A DNA stretch of 64,000 nucleotides. Origin: Tetraselmis striata. Taxonomy: Eukaryota; Chlorophyta; Chlorodendrophyceae; Chlorodendrales; Chlorodendraceae. The stretch covers positions 90,973 to 154,972 of the forward strand of contig VCJN01000608.1 of assembly GCA_006384855.1 (NCBI GenBank), written 5' to 3'. The translations under genes were made by a program, and so were the position numbers. Positions 1 to 10,194 of this stretch are shown piece by piece. Position 1 is the stretch's first letter, and every line of letters starts with the position of its first letter. The notes beneath the pieces are model-generated. The model was not told the DNA's origin. It saw nothing but the letters and a program-made list of their open reading frames with translations, and searched no databases.

Positions 1-7
1 GTGCCAT

Positions 8-599
8 GTGCATGTGGTCCTGGGCTATGTCAGCATGATCAACCTCTTCCCCCTCGCGCCGTTCCACCTGTTTTTTTTTGGCTTGGGAAGGGACTTCTGG
101 AGGAAATTTGTCACCGTGCAGGGCCACATTGGATTCCGAGCTATGAAGCAGGAAGACCGGCGCCAGGCTTTAGTCCCGATACCCAGCAACTTTGAACGCG
201 GGTTGCGCCCTTCGTTTGCAGTGTCCAAGAATCGAAAGGTAACCTCCCCCCCCCCCCCCCCCCCCCCGGGCGTGGGCGTGGGCGTGGGCGTGGGCGTGAC
301 GGCATTCCCCTCCATGACTGCAGGGTCAGGCAAGGTGACGGTGCAGTCCGGCTGGGTCATGGAGGACTGCTTGCACCACATGGAAACGTTTTCCATTCTT
401 AACGCCGGTCCACTGCTCGAGGAGGCCCGGGTGAAGGCGATCATGACCGAGAAGGAGCTTCGCGTCCCCAGGCGGTGCTTGGGCACATGTACAAGCGCAT
501 GCAAGGAGCTGCGTGGTTCGTCACGCGGTGGGGGTTGCAGAATGTGGTGACGGAGGAGGACGGCCCCGAGCGCAAGGCGCAGGTGGACGCGCTCACTAG
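8..599 (+). pseudogene. Unidentified coding fragment around a poly-C/GGGCGT repeat
   Basis: A protein-like stretch runs from the left edge to about position 238 (residues such as FWRKFVTVQGHIGF and RRQALVPIPSNFERG). It is followed by a C homopolymer and GGGCGT repeats, then by a second protein-like stretch (VTVQSGWVMEDCLHHMETF) to about 460. A third stretch in another frame follows (MYKRMQGAAWFVTRWGLQNVV) to about 600. A GT at 239 directly before the poly-C and an AG at 322-323 look like an intron, but that splice does not keep the frame open. I do not recognise the protein. It could be a host gene 3' part or a decayed element. Confidence 0.3.
247..298. repeat. Poly-C run followed by GGGCGT tandem repeats
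   Basis: About twenty C in a row are followed by four to five copies of GGGCGT. The run begins a few bases after a possible splice donor (GTAACC). Confidence 0.9.
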
Positions 600-620
600 G
601 GAGGGGAGGACTCGATACCC

Positions 621-754
621 AGCGCGGCGCCAAGGCGCGGCGGCCGGGGCAGCGCGGCGCCAAGGCGCGGCGGCCGGGGCAGCGCGGCGCCAAGGCGCGG
701 CGGCCGGGGCAGCGCGGCGCCAAGGCGCGGCGGCCGGGGCAGCGCGGCGCCAAG
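621..754. repeat. 30-bp GC-rich minisatellite, four and a half copies
   Basis: A 30-bp unit beginning AGCGCGGCGCCAAGGCGCGG is repeated exactly four times from 621 to 740, with a partial fifth copy. The long alanine/arginine-rich reading frames crossing it on both strands are a by-product of the repeat and are not evidence of coding. Confidence 0.95.
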
Positions 755-1514
755 ACAGCGCATACAGCGGAATCGGCGGAAAGGGATGCATTACAAGCTG
801 TGGACGGCAGCCGCTGAAAACTATGCGGTCATGCCGCAACAACCCCAGCACTGACTTCTGGATACCTCTGATCTGGCTGACGGCGGCGGGCTGCGGGATG
901 CAGGGCCGCATGACTGAGGTGGCGGTGCTGGTGAGCCCGGAGAGTCTGCATGCGGCGGAGGCGGCGCAGCCGCATAGGCACTAGACAATGCTCTGAAGCG
1001 AGCCCCAATTGTCTGCCCAGCGCCTGCCCCAATGTAACGCACCAGCTTGGCAGCAATTGGCAGCTCTTTTGCCCCCCCTCCACCCCACAGACACACTACC
1101 AATACCAGTTTCTCATCCCGGCGGGCAGTTGATGCGTATACCCAGGCTTGTGCGTACGCGGTGCCGGGGGGGGGGGGGGATCACTATAGCTAAGCTAGTG
1201 ATGTGAGATATGAGTGCAGCAACAGATATTGTGCAAGATATAATACGATGGCATGCAAGCGGGTCCCCGCTCTTCCACAATCATTGGCCATGCTCCCTCT
1301 TGCCCCGCCCCCGGTGCCCTTTAGCTGCTCTCAGCATCCCGAGTGGGATGGGCGGGGCAGCGGTTGCTACAGAGTGAGGCGTCGCATCGTTTGCAATAGC
1401 AACGCAGCCTTTCCGGTTGCATAGTGTGACGCAGCCTGGATGTAACCCAGCAGTACGCGCAAAGTGCAAGTGTTACACGTCCGTGTGCCCCACCCAATGA
1501 CATTGCGCCCGACC
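755..1514. other. No gene seen
   Basis: I see no supported gene. There is a G homopolymer at about 1168-1179. Short open frames exist on both strands, but none shows a recognisable motif. Confidence 0.5.
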
Positions 1515-2615
1515 TCACTGACGGCATGTCTCGCTCTCCTTCATCTCCTGGGCCGTCCGCCGCCTCACCCTGCGCACCCTACCAGCCGCGCGTGCCTTCT
1601 CGGAAGCCTCACACACGGCGGCGCGAGTCGCGTCGTGGAACGCGTCCCTGACATGGCGGAACTCCGCCCTCACCGTGGCCGTGGTCGGGCAGGGGACTGC
1701 CCGCTGATGGGTCGCCATGCATGGGTACTTGGGGCCGCACAAAGCCGGGCTGCCGTCGCAGCAACACTCCCAGTCCGTCCGTTGGCCGCAGTCCACGCAT
1801 GACGGGCGTCCGGCCAGGACACGCCCATCATAGTGCATGTGGCCGCCTCCCGCCACTGCTCGTAGTGCTCCGGTCAACATGGCGACGAGCAAGTCGGCAT
1901 GTCCCGCAGGTGGCTGCGGGGCGGGTGGCGCGAGCGCAGCCTCGCTCGCCTCGACAACCCCCTCAGCCCGATCAGTCGCCTCGACCACGGCCTCCTACGC
2001 CTCCTGACGCGGCGCACCAGGCGCATCATCGTCGCCTGGCAGGGCGTCCCCCCCCGCAACGGCGCCGTCGGCGGTGGCCGACGCCGTCGTGGCGGGGTGT
2101 TGTGAGGAGGTGGCCCTAGACATAGGTGGGGCCGGCACCGCCATGTGTTGCTCCACATGCGGTGCGGTTCCTGACGCGACAGCTCCGTCGCACCAGTACC
2201 GGCGCCGGCACCCCACGCCTGCTGGGCTTACCACCAACCGGCATGTTTCCTTTGGGAGGCGGTTCATCCGCGTCGGAGGTGAGCGGCGGTGCCTGTGTGG
2301 GTGTGGATACTGCCCGGCCATTAGGGCTCCCGCCGCCTGCCGCTCCGCCGACCCACGCCGCGGCGTGTGCTGCGCCCTGCATAGTCGCCTCGAATATAAT
2401 ATACATGACGCGGGGACGGGGGGGGGGGGGCGGGGATTCGTGCGTTTCGTATGTCGGCGGAAAGGCGTGCGAAGCTGCGGCTGGCGAAGGTGGTGGAAGT
2501 AAGCGTGGCGGCGTCGGCGGCGTATTACCGTGCGCAACCCCGCGGCAGCAAGCGCCGGACTCGGCGTGTGCCGGCGGCAGAGCTGCGAAGCCATGGACAC
2601 GGTACGGGATGCCAA
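1515..2615 (-). CDS. Unidentified cysteine-rich protein, probable gene or pseudogene
   Basis: Two adjoining minus-strand frames, 2615-1995 and 1988-1515, together read like one protein. The first ends in an acidic stretch (GDALPGDDDAPGAP). The second has an Ala/Pro linker, then a dense cysteine region (SCVDCGQRTDWECCCDGSP, then LCGPKYPC and CPTT), then a charged helical C-terminus with Arg-rich residues. The cysteine spacing could bind metal, but it matches no family I can name. The frame change at about 1990 may be an intron, an indel or two separate ORFs. A poly-C run on this strand interrupts the first frame at about 2428. Confidence 0.35.
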
Positions 2616-2639
2616 GTCTGGCTAAGCAACTGCCGAGGC

Positions 2640-3100
2640 TGGCGGCTTAACCCCCATGTCCGGCGGTTGAGGGACGGAAAGTGCGTAGAAGTTGATCGGC
2701 AAAGCGGGCATATAAGCCTGGCTGTGCTAGGTTCCTATTAAGTAATGGCGGTTTGTGCTAAGTAATTCGTAGGGGTAGACCATGCAGCGCAGGTAGGGGG
2801 CGGTATAAATGAGGCCGGGCACATATACTGCTCCACGAAACGACACTGTCGCACGTGTAGTTGAATAGACGCCCCCCCCCCCCCCCCCCCCCCCGCCGGG
2901 TCGGCCCGCCGGGTCGGCCCGCCGACCCGCCACGGCATGTAATATCTGTCATGCATCGCCGGGGTATGTGTGAGTGGATGCCCCGCCGCCACATCCCCCC
3001 CCCACCCCCCCCCCCCCATTTACACTTGTGCACTCATTAAGTTTGGGCTGGTTTCGGAGCAGTACATGTACGTATGTATATACATTAAATGGAACGTAGG
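2640..3100. other. Non-coding stretch with two long C runs
   Basis: I see no gene. C homopolymers lie at about 2871-2894 and 2997-3017. A short GGGTCGGCCCGCC tandem lies at about 2898-2930. Confidence 0.6.
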
Positions 3101-3104
3101 ACCT

Positions 3105-4251
3105 GCGCGGAAAGAGGCGGGGCTGGCGGAGTGCGTTATGGGTGCGTAGAGTAGCGTGTTGGTGAGATTCGGGGTGCATCGGACGCCGGATGCCCATCCA
3201 CCCAGCGTAAAAGACGCGTACGTAATATTCACACTATATATATTCACACGCAAATGTGTGAAAACCGGACATTCCGTGCCGGATGGGTGGGAATACGGCG
3301 TCCGATGCAGCCAAAACCCCAGCAACACGCTATTCTGCGCACCGCCAATGCACTCCGCCAGCACCGCCTCATTCTCTGTCGATTTCGAAAACGCCTTCAC
3401 ATTATCCACCGCTAATTGCAATTGCCACCGTGTAATGTTGTCACGATGTGCGCACACAACAACACTTACTACCGGTTCCGACGCGGATGGAGGCGAGGCT
3501 TGCGGAGTGCGTTGGGGGTGCGTAGAGTAGCGTGCTGCAAATAATTGGGGTGCATCGGACGCCGGATGCCCATCCACCCGGCGTAAAAGACGCGTAATAT
3601 TCACACTTTATTAACACACAAATGTGTGAAAACCGGACATTCCGTGCCGGATGGGTGGGAATACGGCGTCCGATGCAGCCAAAACCCCAGCAACACGCTA
3701 TTCTGTGCACCGCCAATGCACTCCGCCAGCACCGCCTCATTCTCTGTCGATTTCGAAAACGCCTTCACATTATCCACCGCTTATTGCAATTGCCACCGTG
3801 TAATGTTGTCACGATGTGCGCACACAACAACACTTACTACCGGTTCCGACGCGGATGGAGGCGAGGCTTGCGGAGTGCGTTGGGGGTGCGTAGAGTAGCG
3901 TGCTGCAAATAATTGGGGTGCATCGGACGCCGGATGCCCATCCACCCGGCGTAAAAGACGCGTAATATTCACACTGCTTTATAACACACAAATGTGTGAA
4001 AACCGGACATTCCGTGCCGGATGGGTGGGAATACGGCGTCCGATGCAGCCAAAACCCCAGCAACACGCTATTCTATGCACCGCCAATGCACTCCGCCAGC
4101 ACCGCCTCATTCTCTGTCGATTTCGAAAACGCCTTCACATTATCCACCGCTAATAATTGCAATTGCCACCGTGTAATGTTGTCACGATGTGCGCACACAA
4201 CAACACTTACTACCGGTTCCGACGCGGATGGAGGCGAGGCTTGCGGAGTGC
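3105..4251. repeat. Tandem array of ~369-bp units, each with a long imperfect inverted repeat
   Basis: The marker CAAATGTGTGAAAACCGG starts units at 3251, 3619 and 3989, giving periods of 368 and 370 bp. The first two units are complete and almost identical. The third stops at about 4251. A diverged partial right half occupies about 3105-3250. Within each unit the left part (GGCGTCCGATGCAGCC... AATGCACTCCGCC) recurs in reverse complement in the right part (TTGCGGAGTGCGTT... GGTGCATCGGACGCC), with a loop of about 115 bp. The arms are roughly 120 bp. The same peptide pattern therefore appears on both strands, which is a repeat artefact and not a gene. Confidence 0.9.
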
Positions 4252-4700
4252 ACTTGCGGTGCACAGACTAGCGGGAGACTAGATCCATTGTCGCTTATTT
4301 ACAAGCACGGGCGGTGCTGCCAGACCTGATCGTCTACGGCCGATATAATATTCACACTATATTAACATCGGTGCACACCGCCGCACACCGCCGCACACCG
4401 CCGCACAACGCTGCGCGTGCACATTCGTCGCACACATTATCCCGGATTCACTCGCCGTATCCATTACGCCGTGCTACTTCAACAATAAACATTGCGAAAT
4501 TACACCGACACAATGCCGCACCTACTAGCTCTTGACAATACGTGCATATAAATAGTAGTGGCGCGCTGCTCCTCGCCTCCGATGTGTCGTTGACTGCTGC
4601 GGAAGGCGGTCGTCGACTGGGTGTTAGTTTCTCCACCTCGGCCGCCCCCCCCCCCCCCCCCCCCCCGCCCCCCCCCCTCCCCCCCTTCACCGCTCACAGC
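4252..4700. other. No gene seen; small CACCGCCGCA repeat and poly-C
   Basis: A short CACACCGCCG tandem lies at about 4372-4410. A long C-rich run occupies about 4646-4690. Nothing else was identified. Confidence 0.5.
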
Positions 4701-4703
4701 GCC

Positions 4704-5304
4704 ATGGCCAACCTCGCCCCCCCGGGCAAAAGTGGGCGGCGAGCCTTGCTGTCTCGCGTGTCCGCGCCGCCGGCATCGAGGAGGACGAGAAAGACATGAG
4801 GAAACGCGTGACAAGGTGGGCGCGCAACAAAACACTCCATCCTCCACATTAGCACGCACCCACTCGTGGCTAACTTGTGCCGCGCGCAGGTTCGTCCGGG
4901 AGCGCCATAAGGCCCACCTCAACGCCAAGGCTTCCACAGTGCCAGCGGCGCAACTCGTGGTGGCCGAGGAGGCCGCATCCTCAGCCGCTTAAAGGCGAAA
5001 CGATTGTGGCTTGTTGTGGGTGTCTGTGCACAGGGGGCGTCCCGACGCGAAGGTAAGGAAACTCATGGCGGCGTCGTCGACGGCACAGCCTCCCGGGGTG
5101 GTGAAGACACTGACGGATGACAAGAAGCGGAAGAGGCCAGTGAAGAAACGCCGAGGTAAGAAACTGACGGTCGCGGAGTCGGAGGCGGAGTCGGAGGCGC
5201 AGGCGGAGGCGGAGGCGGAGGCGGAGGCGGAGGCGGAGGCGGAGGCAGCGAGATCGTCGAAGCGGAGGGTCCCCCGGGCACGCAAGAACAAGAACAAGCA
5301 GTAG
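4704..5304 (+). CDS. Probable 3' part of a spliced gene for a basic, Lys/Arg and Glu-Ala rich protein
   Basis: An exon reading GIEEDEKDMRKRVT ends at a GTGGGC donor at about 4815. It joins in phase to an exon after a GCGCAG acceptor at about 4890 that reads FVRERHKAHLNAKAS and ends at TAA (4990-4992). A further open stretch from about 5030 reads DKKRKRPVKKRRGKK, then an (EA)n tract encoded by a GGAGGC hexanucleotide repeat (about 5185-5250), then RARKNKNKQ and TAG at 5304. The mix of Lys/Arg clusters and an acidic repeat suggests a nuclear or nucleolar protein. Exon connectivity is uncertain, and the last block may belong to an alternative splice form. The product is not identified. Confidence 0.35.
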
Positions 5305-6012
5305 CCCCCGCCCCCTTACCCCCCCCCCCCCCCCAGGCGGGAGCGGCTGGCGGCGAGGGGGGGCGGGGGGGGCGGGGCGGGCGTGGTCCCCCCGCCCCCG
5401 CACACCCCCCCCCCCCCCGGGCCACATTCCCCGATGGCAGCTGTCGCGAATATTGTAATTCAAACATTCTTCGGCAAACCGCTGCCTGCCCCCGCCCTCC
5501 CCCTCGCGAATATTTATGTAACGTGAGCACTCTTTGGCAACACATGGCAGCCAAACCGCCCATCTGATGACCTTTGATCGGACGGCTGGCAGGCCCGTTC
5601 AGCAGTACTAGCTATAATGTACACAAAATTCCCCAGTGTTACCAAATACGTACGGCTGCGATTTGCGCTCCCATGTACTAATAGTCGTAGTTATCCACAG
5701 GACCACTCGTCATCGTGCCCGGGTACCGGGTACCGGGTACTAGATACCCGGTACCGGCGTAATAAATATATCGCGTACTACCCGGTACTACACGGACAAC
5801 CTTGTACCTTGTACGTCAGTGCCATGTACGCTTCACCGGGCTGGTACGACTACCAGAATGATGACAAAAAGGATTTATCGCCCGCCGGCAATAACGCCGG
5901 ATGTACTCGCACGTAACTGGATGGACGTGCCGCCACCAGCAGCAGCCTTCACGGATAAATAATAGTCGCTAGTAGTAGTGCTTCGTCACCTGTATGTCAC
6001 ATCTGAATCTCA
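5305..6012. other. Intergenic: C/G homopolymers and a GGTACC palindrome cluster
   Basis: C and G runs lie at about 5318-5334, 5358-5372 and 5402-5418. At 5716-5757 the sequence repeats GGGTACC and then its reverse (GATACCCGGTACC), forming a strong hairpin. No gene was seen. Confidence 0.6.
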
Positions 6013-6575
6013 CAGCGGGGGTATCACCGTCATAATTTGGGGTTGTTAGTTCCGGAGTTCATAGATTTTATCAATAGTCAGGTTATTGCGTCAACACCTG
6101 AGGGCTTAACTGCCTTTAGTTTGGGTGGGGTCCCCGCCTCCCTTCACGGCGCCCTGGATTTTACTGGGAATGGGAAATTTTCCAGCTATGGTGTCGGGCC
6201 CTCCCTCACATTGCCTTTTTTTGTTGCACATGTATCGCACTCCCGAAATGCTTTGCTCCGCGGGTTGGGGTTGGCCCCAACTCGCAGTACTCGAATGGGC
6301 CGACGCCCAAACGGGTAGGCGGACCTTTCGTGGTCAGTGCTGGGTATTTTGATGGCAGTGTTTTAGGCGGTGATCCAACAGTATTGGAAATTCTGTCACT
6401 GGCCTTCAATTAGTCTTGCAGAATGCTTCGGCAATTTGCTTCATGACTATACCGAGCGTCGCCTATCCAGGGCTTTCCGTAACTACTACTGGATCGCTGC
6501 CTAAACGGCCGCCGTAGAGACGCTGCAAGGGTTTCACTGGTGCCAGTCCTATCCCGGGGGATAGAAAAACATAAT
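6013..6575 (+). mobile_element. 5'-truncated LINE (non-LTR retrotransposon) 3' end
   Basis: The sequence from GGGGGTATCACCGTCATAAT to about 6575 matches the 3' end of the longer LINE copy at 36147-36690, including the end of its ORF (LLVPEFIDFINSQVIASTPE), the stop region and a tail with CCCGGGGGATAGAAAAA. Similarity begins abruptly, as expected of 5' truncation during target-primed reverse transcription. An indel disrupts the frame relative to the longer copy. It is not a functional gene. Confidence 0.85.
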
Positions 6576-6805
6576 ATCTATCCATAGGACGAAAGCTCAC
6601 ACGCGCCGAGCATTATTATTCAGACCCGAGAGCGTAATATGCGAAAATGGGTCCCCGAACATTACCAAGTCGGGCCAGTCCGTCAGCTCTCATGCCAAAA
6701 GGCTACACGAAATATCACAATAAAAATCAGACGATCGGTTCACAGATTCGGGCTCTCACAGGTCGTGAGACACTGCACGATCGGTAAAAATTTCACAAGC
6801 TCATT
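6576..6805. other. No feature seen
   Basis: AT-richer unique sequence between the LINE tail and the inverted-end repeat. Confidence 0.4.
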
Positions 6806-7179
6806 CCCCTACCTCTTGGGTTGAGCGGAGGAAAAGGAGAGCCGCGTCCGAAATCGCCTGGAATACGTGAGAATCGATACCGGTCGCAATACGGTTTTAT
6901 CACGGATTTTTAGGCGTCCGTCCTCCGTCATCCGTCCTCCCCCATACGCGCTTCGCGCATGAACCGTCATACGTTCGGTGTTCGGTCGTTTGACTTCACG
7001 GTACAGGTACGAGGACGGTAAGGTTCTGAATGGATGCGCGTGTATTCTAGCCCAGGCACGTCATATATTCGTCTAAAACGCCAAAATAACGCGGTACCGC
7101 AGCGCGTTTTTACTGCTGCTGAATCAGCAAGCGAGACTATTCAGCGACTATTCCTTACCTATATACGGTAGTCCAAGTA

Positions 7180-7205
7180 TTTCAAAGTTGAGTCTGGTTT
7201 TGCCA
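7180..7205. repeat. Split repeat A, outer copy (element 1)
   Basis: It begins TTTCAAAGTTGAGTCTGG. The internal copy is 7486-7511, with one mismatch. Confidence 0.9.
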
Positions 7206-7298
7206 AAAAGGTCGCGCAGGCTGTTTTACACGGTCAAGAGCCGAAATTGGCAGGAAGGTTTAGCGAAAAGCGTGGAGGGAAAACGGAGTCAGGGGGGG

Positions 7299-7485
7299 CG
7301 CTGCGTGGAACGCAGCGAAAACTGGAAGATGGCAGGCTCAGCTGTTCTGGCTGCTTTTATGTCTACTCGTGCTGCACCCAACAAGGGCGCAACAACAGTT
7401 ACTAGTTCCCGTACCACTGTGCAGCACTTGTAGCTGAAAAAGCGGTTAGGTCAAGGATGGAAACCCCATAAACTAGTTTAGATCA
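7299..7485. repeat. Split repeat B, internal copy (element 1)
   Basis: It is 187 bp and differs from the outer copy at 10195-10381 at one position by eye. It opens with a perfect 7-bp stem, CGCTGCG/CGCAGCG, around a short loop (TGGAA). Confidence 0.9.
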
Positions 7486-7511
7486 TTTCAAAGTTGAGTC
7501 TCGTTTTGCCA
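7486..7511. repeat. Split repeat A, internal copy (element 1)
   Basis: It directly abuts the end of internal repeat B, forming the B-A junction expected of a circular intermediate. Confidence 0.9.
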
Positions 7512-7564
7512 GTCTTGAGCGAACGTAGAGAGCGGTGGATTGACGGAGAAGGGGTAGCGCCAAG

Positions 7565-9190
7565 TCATGAAGGAGGCACTGGGAAGGCCACCGCTGCGGA
7601 GTCCTGTTGGACTTGGAAGTGGCGGAGGGGGGCGATGTGTCCAAAGAAGAACCACGCGCCAGGAGAAGGAAGAACGTTGGGGTCGATGTAGTCCAGAACG
7701 ACATCGGAGTTAGTGGCCCACCCGCCTTGGTAGCGGATGTGGGACAGTGGCGCTCCGATGGCGTTTGCAGCAGAGGCTGCGCCCTTGCGTAGACTGTGTG
7801 AAGTCCAGGAAGTGCCAGCAGGAGGGGCTGCGTTGACTAGGTTGACCGCTGTAGACAACCAGTCTGACATCGTAGCCGCAGTCCAAGGTTTTGACTGCTC
7901 AGCCACATTTACAGCCCAGAAGTTGGAGGCAGCCAAGCCAACAGTAACCAGGGGGACAGACTGGACGTTGTCGATGAAGTAGCGTAAGAGTCGTGCCACT
8001 CGAGGGTGCTCGGACACCGGAAGGAGCAGTACGCGCAGGTCGTCGGGTCCCCGACGGCCAGCGCGACCCTTCTCGCGGTAGACCTGCAAGGTGATGTTGT
8101 AGGTGTCGACATGCACATCTTGCGCTCGACAGGAGACGCCAGTAAGGCCCCTGGCAAAGAACAGGAAGTTGACAACCGAAGCCAAGAGGGCTCGGTAGTC
8201 GAGGTGGGACTCTGGATAAGGAGCAGACACAATTAGCTCGGCCTTTGAGACGAAGCGGTAAGCTACATCCGCAGGCAGAGGGACACGCAAAGGGGCAACG
8301 TCCAGCCGGCGCTGCCGCAACATTAACCCACGCCTTGCCGAAGTGAGGTGTAGGCTGTCCTTGGCGATCGGGACGAGGTTGTGCAGCTCGAAGAAGGTGT
8401 TGATGGCAGACAGGTAGGGCTGCAGCGACTTGGCTGCGATGTGACCTCGCTCCCCGATCCAGGCAACGTACCGAACAACAGTAGCAGTAGTCGCCTCCAG
8501 CGGGCTGATGTTCTCGGAGTCGTGGCAGAACTCAGCGAACTGAGACAGTCTGCCGGCGTAGCTCTTGAGGGTCTGCGCGCTGAGGGAGCTGGAGAGCAGG
8601 TCCAGCGTCCGCTGGCCTAGCTCGTCTGAGCCGAACGCGTCCTGCAGCCGAGATCGCAATGACGCAGCCCATGGAGCGATAGCTGCGGGCTCGTCGATTA
8701 CGTAAGTGCGTCGTTTTACTGACAGAGTTCCACTGGCACGGCTACTGTTCGCAAAGTACTCGGCAGCAGCGGTTAGGTTCCCGGCGGTTGGCCGGTAGTT
8801 GCTGGACGGGTTTGCAGTAGCTTCAGTACGGGTTTGCGGGGCTAGGTTCAGGTAAGAGGGCCGCCCCGCGCGCCCGTCGCGCTCGTAGCGCCTGTCCCGT
8901 GCGTAACGTACACGCGCGAAACTTGGTCGTTGCGAACCGGTTGTAACACGTAGTGTAACAACCGACGAACGCAGAGTTGGGGTTGTAAGAAAGGCGGATG
9001 GTTGAGCCGCCATGTGCAGGTGTGCGGATGGTTGAGCCGCACTCGGCTGTAGCTGTAAGAAGCGCCGCACCGAGGAAGGTCTAAATGAAGTCTGTAAGGT
9101 GGGGGGGTCAGGTCCTGACACAGGGCGCTCATCCCGCCGTTGAGCTGCAAGGGTGCGTTTTGCGGCGGTCACCGAAAGGTGGCCTCGCAA
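7565..9190 (-). CDS. Tyrosine recombinase of YR element 1
   Basis: This 541-residue protein would cut and rejoin DNA ends of the element, using a tyrosine nucleophile, during excision or integration. The N-terminal ~140 residues are low-complexity and basic. A core-binding helical region follows (SLSAQTLKSYAGRLSQFAEF, about residues 205-225). The catalytic domain has LFFARGLTGVSCRAQDV with the first Arg candidate, a Lys/Arg-rich YREKGRAGRRG strand, HSLRKG (H-x-x-R, about 465-468), GGW (about 489-491) and the nucleophile in LDYIDP (Y at about 501). All hallmark boxes are present and the frame is intact. It starts 36 bp after the upstream ORF1, so both could sit on one transcript. The copy at 49397-51022 has 18 differences in 541 residues by eye. 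Confidence 0.9.
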   Translation of the reverse strand: MRGHLSVTAAKRTLAAQRRDERPVSGPDPPTLQTSFRPSSVRRFLQLQPSAAQPSAHLHMAAQPSAFLTTPTLRSSVVTLRVTTGSQRPSFARVRYARDRRYERDGRAGRPSYLNLAPQTRTEATANPSSNYRPTAGNLTAAAEYFANSSRASGTLSVKRRTYVIDEPAAIAPWAASLRSRLQDAFGSDELGQRTLDLLSSSLSAQTLKSYAGRLSQFAEFCHDSENISPLEATTATVVRYVAWIGERGHIAAKSLQPYLSAINTFFELHNLVPIAKDSLHLTSARRGLMLRQRRLDVAPLRVPLPADVAYRFVSKAELIVSAPYPESHLDYRALLASVVNFLFFARGLTGVSCRAQDVHVDTYNITLQVYREKGRAGRRGPDDLRVLLLPVSEHPRVARLLRYFIDNVQSVPLVTVGLAASNFWAVNVAEQSKPWTAATMSDWLSTAVNLVNAAPPAGTSWTSHSLRKGAASAANAIGAPLSHIRYQGGWATNSDVVLDYIDPNVLPSPGAWFFFGHIAPLRHFQVQQDSAAVAFPVPPS

Positions 9191-9226
9191 GGCTCCTGCA
9201 GCTCCGACGAGCGGCGCCCCACGCCA

Positions 9227-10081
9227 TCATTCGTGCTCACCTTCGCGGCCGCGTCCACGTCCGCCACCACGTCCTCGCCCACGCCCGCGGCCTGCAGCTG
9301 CAGCCGCTACTCGAGAAGTAGCGGTCGCCTTGGCGCTGCTGGCTACGGTCGCCTCGAAGACACGACGCTCGTAGTCTCTCATCAGGTCCCCAAAAATCGC
9401 AGAACCCAGATGCTCCGCAGCGGGCTGAAAATGCTGAGCTCGCAGCACATCCAGAACGCCTTGGTCACCGTGCACACGCTTGATCTCATTCAGCCTCCGC
9501 AGGAAGGCTAGACGAAAACGAAACGCCTTGTCGATGGCCTCGGCGTGATTCCGAGCTCTCGCGAGGTAGGGGGTGAAGTCCTGGTTAGTGGTGGGGACGT
9601 AAGGTAGCAGCTCGTCGAGCGCCACGAAAAGGGCGGCCATGTGAGCCCCGAAACACGACATCCACAAGTACTCCTCCTGGGCCGGCAGACGCCGGTCATC
9701 CTGCTTGAGGTACTCGTTCGTTAGGTCGGTGCTCAATGGGAAAAGTCCAGGCACTCGGCTGACCGGTCGAACGGCCTCGTAACCAGACTCTGCTCTCTGC
9801 AGTAGCTCTGGCACCGCGAGGTAATCATCCTCGGCACTCACGGATTTTGCTCCGACATGGCCGCTCTGGGCTAGCTCTAGCAAGTCGGGGCGCTCTGCGG
9901 CTCCCCCGCTGCCTGTCGGCTGTCCCGCGAAGCGCTGCCCGGAGCCGGAGCCATGTGCCCCTTCTCCATCAACAACGCGATCACGAGCCGTCAATTGTGC
10001 CACAGCTGTAGCCAATGCACGCACATCTGCTTGCAACGACGTGAGCGTCGGCTCAACGACGGGTTCTTCTCCATCTGACAT
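9227..10081 (-). CDS. Gag-like ORF1 of YR element 1
   Basis: This protein of about 284 residues starts at MSDGEEP; an upstream ATG at 10114 would add 11 residues, but MSDG is conserved in the second copy. It has an N-terminal heptad-like helix (ADVRALATAVAQL), a Gly/Ser linker, a helical middle region (EEYLWMSCFGAHMAALFVAL; AIDKAFRFRLAFLRRLNEI), and a C-terminal Arg-Gly tail (GRGRGRGRGGGRGRG) that would bind nucleic acid. It has no CCHC knuckle and no protease motif. Its position before the YR ORF and its RG tail make a Gag-like structural role the best inference; no sequence family was recognised. In the second copy this ORF is broken by one inserted base. Confidence 0.7.
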   Translation of the reverse strand: MSDGEEPVVEPTLTSLQADVRALATAVAQLTARDRVVDGEGAHGSGSGQRFAGQPTGSGGAAERPDLLELAQSGHVGAKSVSAEDDYLAVPELLQRAESGYEAVRPVSRVPGLFPLSTDLTNEYLKQDDRRLPAQEEYLWMSCFGAHMAALFVALDELLPYVPTTNQDFTPYLARARNHAEAIDKAFRFRLAFLRRLNEIKRVHGDQGVLDVLRAQHFQPAAEHLGSAIFGDLMRDYERRVFEATVASSAKATATSRVAAAAAGRGRGRGRGGGRGRGREGEHE

Positions 10082-10194
10082 AGTAACGCACGGACGTACG
10101 GACGAGAATATCACACTCGGATGGCGAGCCGGGTGTGGTCTTGAACAACCTGGGGTGACCTTGCTCGCAACGGGTTACGAGACAGTTTTTACAT

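Noticed and set aside
475..984. Long ORFs over 600-760 on both strands
   Set aside because: They are read-throughs of a 30-bp minisatellite; length comes from the repeat unit being a multiple of three.
3251..4251. CRISPR-like array
   Set aside because: Unit is ~369 bp with no unique spacers, in a eukaryotic context.
3020..4271. Several ORFs with the same peptide on both strands
   Set aside because: Explained by inverted arms in a tandem repeat; no codon or motif support.
5011..5304. Assignment of the basic ORF to a RAD4/XPC-type repair protein from RERHKAHL
   Set aside because: The resemblance is a few residues only; no transglutaminase-like or BHD region is visible.
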